DNA from: Macrostomum hystrix
Lineage: Eukaryota; Platyhelminthes; Macrostomidae
Assembly (NCBI GenBank): GCA_950097015.1
Contig: CATNEN010000007.1
Location: forward strand, 8,929,001 to 8,993,000
Reading direction: 5' to 3'
DNA length: 64,000 bases
The notes under the pieces were generated by a model, which saw nothing but the letters and a program-made list of their open reading frames with translations, was not told the origin of the DNA and did no database searches. Position numbers and translations under genes: made by a program. Every line of letters starts with the position of its first letter. The stretch's first letter is position 1. Of the stretch, positions 32,406 to 46,500 are shown piece after piece.

Positions 32406-33225
32406 GCTATAGGGCGTGTATTATATTGTCGGTTAGTATCCAAGAAGCTGATAAGATATAGTACAGGTTAATTTCTTATATCTTGGTGGAAAATGCACCT
32501 GCGAATCACGTGAACGCAAAGTTTACAATTCTAGCTAGGTCTAAAAGCCTGATATGCAGTTTAACTAGTACATCCGGTGTCTAACCTGACCACGGACAGA
32601 AAACTGCGCAATTGACAAGACCGGATTCTGAAAACTACACACCGAGGGCCCAACTAGGACTAAACAATGTAAGCGCTGCGGCTGGGGTTATAGAAAACAG
32701 AACAGAAAAGGCAGTGTATTTCTGTGGTGCTGTAGAAGCAATATTTTATTTCACCGAAAGATGGCTCGACTCTGCTTAGCTTCAGTTCTTGTTGCCAATG
32801 CAAAAATGTGAATTTGGAACAAGCGGCAGAGCTGGCAGATACACATTGGTGGGTCTTAAAAAATAATTGCGGTGCCAACAATGCACCCAGGCGCAATGAG
32901 ACAGAAAATAGTGAGAGATTGCACAGAGAGCTTGAGAAAACACCAGAGCTGGACATGAGACTAGGGGGGGTGGGTAATTCCTTAGTTGCTGTGGGAGAAT
33001 TGCCGCGATTGCAATTTAGCGGTGCGGGTGAAAACTGACAAGAGTGCTGAGGTGCAGCAACCGCGACCGGAGTACAGACTGAACAACATGGCAGGAGAAG
33101 CCACTGATCAGCTGGGATTGCACAGGGAAATACTTGAGTGTAATATAAGCATTTATGAGAGTCAATGAGGCTTTGGGAGGCTTAGGGGGTGCACACGACA
33201 GAGTCCAAAGCAGACTGGAAGCCGT
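32406..33225. other. Spacer and tubulin 3' flank
   Basis: No coding region is seen. A minus-strand AATAAA (32745-32750) lies about 480 bp after the beta-tubulin stop and is a candidate poly(A) signal. The beginning of this stretch may hold the missing first exon and promoter of the thioesterase gene. Confidence 0.4.
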
Positions 33226-35533
<2,308 letters not shown>

Positions 35534-35953
35534 CTAGATTAGGTGCTGTTTTGATTGCTGCTGCATCTTGTGTGAACCTGCCTCCCTCCCCCCTATAAGC
35601 TGGTGTGGCTGCAGCATCCCTGTTTTGGACAGAGAAATCCGGGGCATCAAAAAAGATTAAGCAATTCCGCATAGTAATGGGCAACAGAACAGAGGCTTCC
35701 ATTACACTGCCTGAAATATAGAACAGTAGTCTAAGAAAGTGATCCGAAAGCTTTGCTCAAGTAAGCTTTTTTGTTGCCAAGTCAACTATGCCAAGTGAGC
35801 TTTTGTCTAGAATGAATTCCTAGAAACGTCAGGGCGGAAGGAATGCGAGCTAAGCAAAACCGGATCTAGCCAGTTGAGTCCAGAACAAAAAATGGAACGA
35901 AAGAAAGACTAAAGGAGAAGAGGCCAAGGACAATGGGAAATTCTTTAACTTAC

Positions 35954-36060
35954 CCTCGACGGTATGAAAAGAGAAAGCTGACACTCGGCACTGCCGCTTA
36001 CTATGTCAGACTGTTCTGCCTGGTCGCACACTGACTACACCCAGGGAGGGCGAGAAGGCT
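35954..36060 (-). other. Possible alternative 5' noncoding exon of beta-tubulin
   Basis: On the minus strand a strong donor, GTAAGTT, begins at 35953, and a matching acceptor TTTCAG lies at 35280-35275, 32 nt before the tubulin ATG. Splicing the two would replace the TATA-proximal leader with an upstream noncoding exon. The outer boundary of the exon is not defined by sequence; 36060 is arbitrary. Confidence 0.25.
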
Positions 36061-36249
36061 CTTCACTTTATTACTTAGCCGTCGGCTCCACCCCGTCAGC
36101 CACCCACCTCAGCCTCCACCCCCTATCGGAGCTGACAGGTCGCAGCGCAGTGGGGTGGGTGGAGCCGGCACCGGATTAGGGGTGGGTGCGCCATGCGGAC
36201 CCGACAGCCCACCACCTCACTCTAATAAAACAGCGCCCAGTGCATTTAA

Positions 36250-39200
36250 AAATGGCTGAGCTTGAGTCACTTCAACTGTGCGCGCTCTGAGCAAACTGGC
36301 AAAAGTGGAGTGCCACGAATTGAAACTAATCGATAAATTCCAATTCTGAGCAGCTGGCCACTTCAACAGTCTGACTGGGCTGAGCGATTACTTTACCTTA
36401 AAAAATGCTTACTCTATTAATATATTATCAACATACTGCAAATTTACCACGTAAGCAATGCATGCATGAGCAAATCTGAAAATATTATCGAGATTTAAAA
36501 TATGTTTACTTGAAGACAAACAGTGTCCACATTTGTACATTTTTTGCTATGATCGTCGTTTTGAGCATAAAATAGCAGGGCCAATTCGCCTGGCCTCGGG
36601 TTTAAAAACATGTAGTTTTTCGAAGTTCGCTAATCCCAGTTACTGACGAGCAGAAATCGAAGGCCCGATAAAGAAAGAAGAAATCACAGGGCGATTGCGT
36701 TGGACATTACTGGCTGTAGATTGAACATTCAAGTTAGCTGATTAACTAAATATTGACTGAAATCTGATTCAGTCATACATTGACACAGTCAATGATGTAA
36801 TATTCATACTTAAAGAGCAGCAATCAAGTTGAAAATTTTATTGAATTAAAAGCCAAAAACACTAGCCAAAAGTGGGATAACATCTAGGTACAATGTATCT
36901 TGCATTACTGACAGTAGTATAGTACAGTCAGTGGCTTAGCCAGGATTTCTGTCTAGGGGTCAAAGGTCATGGCCCCATGGACCATGCCAACCCACGATCC
37001 AGATGCAGCAGCATCAACACTAAAAAGTATTGTTTTGGGAGGTCATAATCCCATGACCACACCATTGAGTATAGTAATCGAACATTTATTTAACTATTTA
37101 GTTACATTTAGTAAAAATGAACAACTGTAAAATATCTATCTAGCTGCAACCAGCTAAGGCTAATTCATGCAATCATAAAATTATTTGTCTTGCAATGCTT
37201 GACTTTCTGAACATCTTATTTATATATGTTTAGCAACATAACAATATTAATTTAATCTTCAAAGTCTAGTTAACATTTTGTTCCCTATTGGAGCCAATAG
37301 GGGTTTTTGCCGACAGTGTCTGGTGCGCTTGTGAAAAATTGCCTGCGCGGCTGCGCAGAAAGAAATTCCTGTCTGCGCAGCTGCGCCTTGTGTGTGTAAA
37401 GTTGTCGTAAGTATGTAGATGTATAACAAACAGTGCACCCTTGCTCTGCAGTGCCCGAGTGCAAAAAGACAACCTTAGTTGTTCTAATTATAGAAATACA
37501 CTACGGAGATCAAAAATAGGTCATTTGGTATATGTGTCCATATTTTTGCGAAATCTATGTACCTGTTCTATTTTTAGAAATACACTACGGATATCAAAAA
37601 AGGTCTTTTGACATTTTTTTGTGAAATCAATTACTACATTGAGTCAGACTGAAGATATATAGCAATTGCAGATTTGCGCTCTTTTTCTTGAAACCAACTG
37701 TGTACCTGTGCGCCTAGCAGGAGTGTCCACAGCTTTTTTAAATTTGCTCCATTAGGGATTTTGTTAGTCAAATAGTCATTATACCATTTGTTCAAAAAGC
37801 ATCACTAACTATTTGCTTGAATTGGTTATTACCATAATAGTTATGGATTGAATTGATGTGACTGAAGTATTCAGTTATAAGTGTTCAATGTAAATATATT
37901 ATAATTGTAGCATCATTCTGGTTGACTGAGACTGGTTTTAACCATTGTTTGTTTGTCAATCTACCAAAATATAATCATTTTAAACCCCTTTTAATAGACT
38001 ATTAGATATCTATATCTACAATGTTATTATGTAAGTCTGTCTATATACAATTTTTTCTTTTTAATCTTAATACACTTGCCAATAACATTTTTCAGATGCT
38101 ATTTCCTGAATAAGCAATAGCATGCTTTCTTACATTAGTGTGGCACTTGAACAAGAAATGTACCATCAGTTTATATCTAATTTAAATGAACTAATTTGGA
38201 TAGCATAAAAGTGGAAAAAAAATTAATTAATTATATGCCACATTTTTATAAATAGGTCTAGAAAACTGTTATTTTTAGAGATTTTCACAATTTGATCCAA
38301 AATGATCTTGCATATTATACATTATATATTGGGGCCTATCATTACTCCATTAGCTAATGCCATAACTTCTTGAAATTTCTATAAATTAGATGCAACTTAG
38401 TACATTCTCTGAAATGATACATACTAATTCTGTGTTTCTAACATGTAACCTAGCCATACATGCGCAACCTCCCAAATCTTAGCCGGCCGTGCGACTTAGT
38501 TTTTGCTCTCATTTGCGACTTAGTTCATTTCCTTGCTCTATTTATGACTTAGTTTGCTCTCATTTGCTCTCTTTTTCTCTCCCCTTTTTCCTTTTCTTCA
38601 CGCCTTCCTTTTTTGTCCCTTGGTCCCCCCTTTGATTTTTTTTGCGCTTGGTCTATTGGTTTTTGCAACTTACCTTGCTTGGCCCTCGTTTCACCTGCCG
38701 GTTTGGCCGGGTGTTGTGCATGTATGTACCTAGCTATGTGCAGGCGCAGCTAGTTCGCTAGCACAAAAATTAATAGGCCAAGCCTAGTCCAGCCAACACA
38801 AGTCCTAGCAAAACATCCTTGGCCTATAAAACACATTTTTAAGATACTAGGCCTATCTAGTTCTAGTACACATCATATGCCATGGCGCATGGGATTCAGA
38901 ATACCATGATAACATGTTATATAGGATATAGGATATAGCATGGGTCAGTCTGACCACCAATCAAAAATCACTGGTTAGGAGATATTCCAGTTTTTTATTT
39001 CATTTTTTGTTTTTATTGTAATGTATTTTTATCACACCATGTTAACAATGCCACGACATAGTCATTTTCGACACAATTTAAAAAACGTTTTACTATGTTG
39101 CATAGCTGATTCAAAAGAGCTGCAAAGACACCAAGCAAAAAAATTAGGTTTCTTGTCAATACACAACACAAGTTAAATAATAGTGAAAATGTACACTACT

Positions 39201-40476
39201 TTTTTCATTCATTTCAAATTTTAGACCCTAAGAAATTATATTTTCTTGAATTCGAAAGAAAATTTATGACTCTAAGAACAGATATGATGGACAATATATT
39301 ATATATATATATATATCGTGGACGATTTGGAATGCTACAGTACTTACCACGAAATAATAAATTTCTACGAAATAGAAAATACTAGAGTCTAACAAAACAA
39401 CTAAAAGCTTACTTAGGGCACATAAAAAATACTGCAGGAAGGTTAAAATAGATTATAAATTGTTATTTTTCGTGTACTAACGAATCTCTTTGGCAATTAT
39501 GCAAAATTTTACTTCTGTTTGACATTCAGATTTAACCTATATTAATAACGATAATTAAAAATCATTTGCATTAAAAGCTCTTCGTTACAACTGGACGCCA
39601 AATTACCGAGTATGTTGGTAACTGCATTGAACTGTTTGTATTCTCTTAAATTTATGCCTACTTTTTAACCGAAAAAGTACAAATGTATTTAGGCAGTATA
39701 AAAAAGCTGCATTATTATAAAAATGAAGCAAAAATACGTATGAAGTAGTTTATACTTGTCTGAATATATTTATTCTTTCTTGTATATAATTCATTCAATT
39801 AAAACTGATGGTTGATTCGATAGCTTGTTAACAATACGGAAGAAAATCTAGGCTGCAACTAATATTTTCAGTAGAGAATCAAAATACTTAACCACTTTTT
39901 CTTAGGAACTGTATCTTTTAAATTCTATATTTATAGGCTCATATAGAGAGGTTAAATATAATATATGTGCAGGTAAAATTTAACAAGTCTGAATTGATTC
40001 CATAGAATCTCTTTATTTAGACAATAAAATACTTCATAGTGTTTGATTCAGCCTTCTGTTGTTGTCAATATGGGACAAATGTTTATTTTAAATGTATAAT
40101 TGTATTAACTGGCAATGCAAATATTTCTGTTGATTCTGTATTATTTTCATTTATAATTATTTGATAGCTTTTATAAGCATTAAAGCTGGTATAATGTATT
40201 ATTTTTGTTTTTTTAGCTTGTCTGTCCTGAAAATGAGTTGTTTGATGCAGTTCTGTATTTGATCTATCTAATATAATTGATATAGACAAAAATCTAATCG
40301 ATATAAAAGTACATAAGCCGAATACTAAGTATACTTCTATTTCAAAGTGTGTTATACCTTTTTTCCTACACAGAATTATGTCCAACACAAAGATATGTTT
40401 GTTGCAGAAGGCAGACAAACACATCACCATAACTAAAACTATACTTTGGTCGTAAAGCTCCAAGAGTTATTAGCAG
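36250..40476. other. AT-rich 4.2-kb region without a recognised gene
   Basis: No coding ORF stands out; the longest minus-strand frame (about 40083-40463) is AT-driven with no recognised motif. Small items were noted. A 9-bp inverted repeat (CCCTATTGG, 2-nt spacer, CCAATAGGG) lies near 37283-37302. TGCGCAGCTGCGC-like motifs occur near 37347-37386. A degenerate tandem duplication starting TAGAAATACACTACGG lies at about 37490-37630. CAGTGGCTTAGCCAGGATTT at 36930 looks like a DNA-transposon terminus, but no partner end was found. The right end should hold the atrophin promoter. Confidence 0.6.
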
Positions 40477-40530
40477 ATGTTCCAAATTCAATCCAAGCTA
40501 AAAGTTCCAACGCATTTTATTGCCTGCAGA

Positions 40531-43500
40531 ATGCTCTCCAACTCCGCAACTCCATCAGCGGAGGCGTCAGACAACGCTGCAGTCAGTGGCAACAACAGCG
40601 ATGAGCCAATGACAGACGCCACCTCTGGCAGCCAGGAGGTCGCCGCATCGCCGCCGTCACCTGCGCCACCAACGCCAACTGCTCGCGACCTGCGCAGGAG
40701 CGGCCGATCGCGCGGTCGCAGCTGTGGCGGCCCATCCGATGACCGTCTAGCCGGCCACCGAATCAACGGAGTCGAGTACCGGATCGGTGACTGCTGCTAC
40801 GCCGAGGAACCTGGCCGCTCCGACGAGCCCTACATCATTGGTCAGCTAGAGGAGCTGCGCGTCAGCCGTCGGGAGGCCGCCAGTGTTCGGCTGCGCGTCT
40901 TCTGCAGAACTCAGGTGAACGTTTCAGATGAAGTTTATAAGATAAGTTAAGTAATTCGATGTACTCAAACTTATTAGACTACGAAGTAAAACTTCCTATC
41001 GGTTATGATATTGTTGCGTAAATTTAACTTGCGGATGATTTAAAACTGTTGCAAACTGTAGCAAACTGTACAGAATGTTCAAGCCATATTGGGCGCGAAA
41101 AAGCTGCGGCCGTGCCACTGGCACTGGGTCTGCTGGTAGGTGTCGTTTCTGTCCATCTGGCTTGTGAATGTGCTAAGCCAGAGCACAGTTTGACAGCCAC
41201 CGGATCAGGATCTCGGAGTGCCCGGAGATGCTGACATGGACCCACTCATTTTCTGTTGAAAGCTGTATTTCGGAGGCAGGGGCAACCTGCTGTAAGACGG
41301 CTAAATACAGGACCAATATTTTGTAGGCTCTGTCTTTTCACTCTGTGCTTATTCCGCGGCTTTCAACTTCACCGTCACCAGGACGTGCCGGACGCTGCCT
41401 ACGAGGCGCAAGGCTGTCGTGAGCAAATGTTCGCCAACGACCCCGAGCGTCAGGAGGAGGCCCGCCTTCGCGAGCTATTCCTCAGCGAGACCCGCGAATC
41501 ACTGCCGGCTGCCTGCCTGCGCGGCCGCTGCCGAGTGGAGCGCTACCCGGACCTGGACGCCGCCTCGGCCGGCTACCGCCTGAGGCCAGATGCGTTCTTC
41601 TGCGTGTTCGCCTACAACCCGGAGACGCCTCGGCTGGCCAGCACGCTGGCTGAGATTCGAGTGGGCCCGGCCTACCAGGCCCACCTTCCCGACTGTCGGG
41701 CCGAGGTGAGTCCCATCGATTTCTCATTTGCTACCAAATCGGAGCCCTCCATTTTCTTAGACCTCTTAGCTCCAAGTTTAAAGGCTCCGATGCATGCAGT
41801 CTACTTACTTTTGCATGTTGGGCTAGTCTAAAGACTGCCACTGAATGCTCTGCTGGTCTAGACACTAGCATTGAATGTGGTGCTGGTCTAGACACCAGCA
41901 TTGTATGTGGTGCTGGTCTAACAAGACCAGCTTTGAATGTTGTGCTGGTCAAAAAGACCAGCTTTGAATGTTGTGACCAGCATACTACCCGACAGAATTC
42001 AGTTTTGATCGAGACCATGTTTACCTGCGCATTCGGTACCTCAAAAGTAGAAAGCTTTTCAAATTAAATGCGCTATCAGTTCAGAAGAAGAATCGTCTGA
42101 TAAGTCAAATCCCACCCACAACAGCAGTTATGGGTGAAGACACCAATCTAAAAATAGCGATTTTTTCACTGAAGTCACGCGCCGAAGATAGGAAAGGCTG
42201 TCGGCTTTGGCAATAGCTGCCGCACTACGGGCATAGATAGGCACTTTAGACTGAACGCTGCCTGTGTAGTCAGGATGGCCGAGCGGTCTAAGGCGCTGCG
42301 TTCAGGTCGCAGTCCTCTTCTGAGGGCGTGGGTTCGAATCCCACTTCTGACAACAGCTTTTTTGTTTTGCGTCTTTAAAAATGCACGGGTAGCTTGATTT
42401 TTCATTAAAAAACTAAATATTTAATGACGATAACACAATTAGATTCTTCCGACATCTGAAATGAAAAAAACAATTCTTTTCAACAAAACGATGTTTTAAA
42501 CATATTTTAATTTATTTCAGAAAATGCAATTATATTTGATTTAATTTTTCGTCCTTGAAATTTGTATTAAAAAATATTATAACACAGTATTCTACATCTA
42601 AAGCCAAGCAAAAGTTTAATAAAACAGCAAAACAGGTTTTCTAAGTTCCTAAAGTTGCATTCCATTAAACAATTATCTTTCCATTCAAGCTGTGAGCACC
42701 GAATTCCTTTTTAAACTATCAGTATAGAACGAGCTACTCCTTGTTGAGAATAGAGTAGTGAGTGGGGTTAATTTCTGTTTGCCCTCAATTTTGATGAGAC
42801 TAACTGACTGACTAGGCGAACTGTACAGGGTCTTATTTAGATCCCACTTTGATATCCAAGCCTCGATGTTCCTGTCCCAAATCAGTCGTAGATTTGTGTC
42901 CAATAGTTGGCTATGCCGTCAAGTCAGGATGGCCGAGTGGTCTAAGGCGCTGCGTTCAGGTCGCAGTCCTCTTCTGAGGGCGTGGGTTCGAATCCCACTT
43001 CTGACAAAAATATTTTTTTTCTGGAATAAACTAAAAATGGCGACAGAGCATGTATGTTTTTATTACTCCAGGTACTGAAAGTCAGAGACGCGATTAGTTT
43101 CATTAATGTTAGTGCCAAAATAGATGTTGTTTTAATTTAGAGCTTAAACAACTTTGCTTAGACTATGTTACATTTTTTGAATTCGGATCTGCTAGCTAGT
43201 TACCGTTGCGAAAGAGCGACTTACTTATTTATTTCAAAGAAACGAGCACATAGATACAGTCGCTTATCGAATCCCTTACTAAGGTCTCCGCTTGAGAAGA
43301 GTTTACTCAAGTCAGGATGGCCGAGCGGTCTAAGGCGCTGCGTTCAGGTCGCAGTCCTCTTCTGAGGGCGTGGGTTCGAATCCCACTTCTGACAACAGCT
43401 TTTTTGCTTTAAGAAATTTGTTTTGATATTGAAGCTTCAGCTTTGTTACATTATTTCGTTTATTTTGCAAGTACAATTTTTATCGAAATTAGTTAAATTA

Positions 43501-46500
43501 ACACTTGCGCTTTAATTTAGCGCTGAAAACGCCCCTATTATTACCGTAAGTAGTCTGAAGCGGGTCTCGTTATAGCGTCAGAATTGTTATACGTACTTTT
43601 TTAAGCTTAACTGCATTGCTACGGGATTTAATATTCGAAGAACAGTTTAAGATGGGCTTTTCTAATGCATTCTTTCTTCTAGGCCAGGTGTCTAGATATC
43701 TATCTAGGCTAAGAATCGATGGAGACTTCGGCTCAGAATCTATACTCCTAGATATCTAGGCTCAACATTCTTTAAATCTATCTAGGCTCAGAATCGATAT
43801 CTATCGATTCTCAAAATTGACAGATATCTAGGTACAACACAGATGGGTGTCTAGACACAACGCAGGTGTTAGATATCTAGGCATAACACTGAAATTTATC
43901 AAGACATAGCTGTGTCACATATCAAGGCAAGATCTCTGCCTCTGCCATTATCGAGAGGGTAGAAAGAATGATCGACAAGTAGCTAAATTATCAAGCGGTT
44001 AGCATGATTTAGCTAGGGGAAGAATGTTTTTTCGAGGCATACTCCTAATTTTTGTCGGTAGCATAAATTATCGAGGGGAAGCATGAATTATTCAAGGGGA
44101 AGCATGATTATCGTCGAAATAGCATGAATTATCGAAGAGAAGCATGAATTATCGAGAGAGTAGAATGAATTATCGAGAGGGTAGAATGAATTATCGAGGG
44201 GAAGAATTAATTTTCGAGAGAAAATTTTGGAATATCGAGGGGAAAGCATGACTGATAGAGGGAGTAGCAAAAATTATCGAGGGAAAGCATAAATCAACGC
44301 ATGTATCAACGGGATAGCATGAATTATTGAGAGGTAAGTATAAATTATCGAGGGAAAGCATAAATCAACGCATGTATCAACGGGATAGCATGAATTATTG
44401 AGAGGTAAGTATAAATTATCGAGGGAAAGCATGTATTCAAGGGGTAGCATGTATTAACGAGGGGGGAAGCATGAATTAACGAATTGAAAGTAGAAATGAT
44501 TAAGGTGGGTAGAAGTGAGAATGAAATAACGAGGGAAAATAATAAATGGGGGGGGGTAGGATGCTTTGTCAACGGAGAGCTTGATATATCATAGGGTAGC
44601 ATGATTTATGCGAGGAGATATCAAGAAATGATAAGAATAGTATTTAAGTTAAATAATTTTAATGATTTTTTTCTCGGGGCTTTAAAGCGTGATTTTCTTC
44701 CCCCAAAGGGGTTCTTGGTTGCTAGTCCATTATACTAAAAATGAAAACGAATGAAAAATGAAATAAAATTAAAAATGAATACTAAAGATATATATGTATA
44801 TAACTTAAGTTCCTGTTTATTATTTTTTTATTTATTAGGCATTTCTAGGATCGAGTACAAACAGTAAGCGCTTTCTATTAGCTAGTGTCAAAGCAAATAT
44901 TTGTTTGCTTTATTATAATCCTCTCGCAATGAGAAAAGAATATAAGCTCTCTCGAGGTGTAGCAGCAAGTGTTATTCAATACTAAAACTAAGGAAATATT
45001 TTTGAGCATAGCTGCCGGTGTTATCAGATTCAGAATTAGAAGAAAATATGTTGAGCACAGCTAAAAGCGTTATTCATTTTTAATATTGACATATTTTTTC
45101 GAGCATTGCTTCAAGCGTTATTTGGTTTAAAACTCAAGGAAGACTGATCGAGCATGCGTAGCTGTTAGCGCTATCGTTATTACGAGGTAGGTTAAAAAAC
45201 TCGGAGAAAATATTTTAATCCTAGCTAAAAGCATTATTCATTTTAAAAAACTAAGCGTTTTTAACACGGGAGCAATCATATTTTAAATCTATTTTAAAAG
45301 CATAATAATTTGAATGAGAACATGAAACTACAGAATATATCGCTAGATATCAATGGATGGCAGCATGAGATATCAAGTAAATTGCTTGGAATTTTTTAGG
45401 AAAAGCATTAGATATCTAGGGAATATCATGATTTCTTAAAGTGATAGCATGCGATTTCCAGGGAATAACATACTACGAGCGTACTTTGAGGGTATAGCTA
45501 TTCTTTTCAAGACGATAGAATGATTTATTAAAGAGGGTAGCATGAATTTTGGTGGGAATCGAAAGAATTATCGATGGTGAATCATGAATTTACATGGAAA
45601 AATGTATGAATTATACAGGGTAAGCATGAATTATCGATGGGGTAGCATGAATTTTCGTGGGAATCGAAAGAATTATCGAGGGTGAATCATGAATTTACAT
45701 GAAAAAATGTATGAATTATGCTGGGTAAGCATGAATTATCGATGGGGTAGCAATCCGAACGAGAACATGAAAGCAGAGAATATAGCGCAAGATATCAATA
45801 GATAGCAGCATGAGATACCTAGATAATGGCATGGAATTTGTTGGGAAAAGCATTAGATATCTAGGGAATATCATGATTTCTTGAAGAGATATCATGAGAT
45901 TTCCAGGTAATAATATAATACTTTGAGGGTGTAGCAAACTTTTTCAAAATAATAGAATCAATTTTTGATGGTTCCATGAATTATCGAGGGAAAGCATGAA
46001 TTATCGAGGGAGAAGCATGAATTAACAGGGGGGAGCATGAATTAACAAGGGGGAGCATGAATTAACATGGGGGAGTATGAATTAACAGGGGGGAGCATGA
46101 ATTAACAGGGGGAGCATGAATTAACAAGGGGGAGCATGAATTAACATGGGGGGGAGTATGAATTAACAGGGGGGAGCATGAATTAACAGGGGGGAGCATG
46201 AATTAACAAGGGGGAGCATGAATTAACATGGGGGAGCATGAATTAACATGGGGGAGTATGAATTAACAGGGGGGAGTATGAATTAACAGGGGGGAGCATG
46301 AATTAACAAGGGGGAGCATGAATTAACATGGGGGAGCATGAATTAACATGGGGGAGTATGAATTAACAGGGGGGAGTATGAATTAACAGGGGGGAGCATG
46401 AATTAACAAGGGGGAGCATGAATTAACATGGGGAGCATGAATTAACATGGGGGAGTATGAATTAACAAGGGGGAGTATGAATTAACATGGGGGAGTATGA

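Noticed and set aside
30264-32443. Minus- and plus-strand ORFs up to 424 codons of 7- or 11-residue repeats
   Set aside because: Unit lengths of 21 and 33 bp keep frames open. The real exons of the thioesterase gene interrupt and flank these frames.
36930-37075. Non-autonomous DNA transposon with CAGTGGCTTAGCCAGG terminus
   Set aside because: No inverted partner end or target-site duplication was found nearby.
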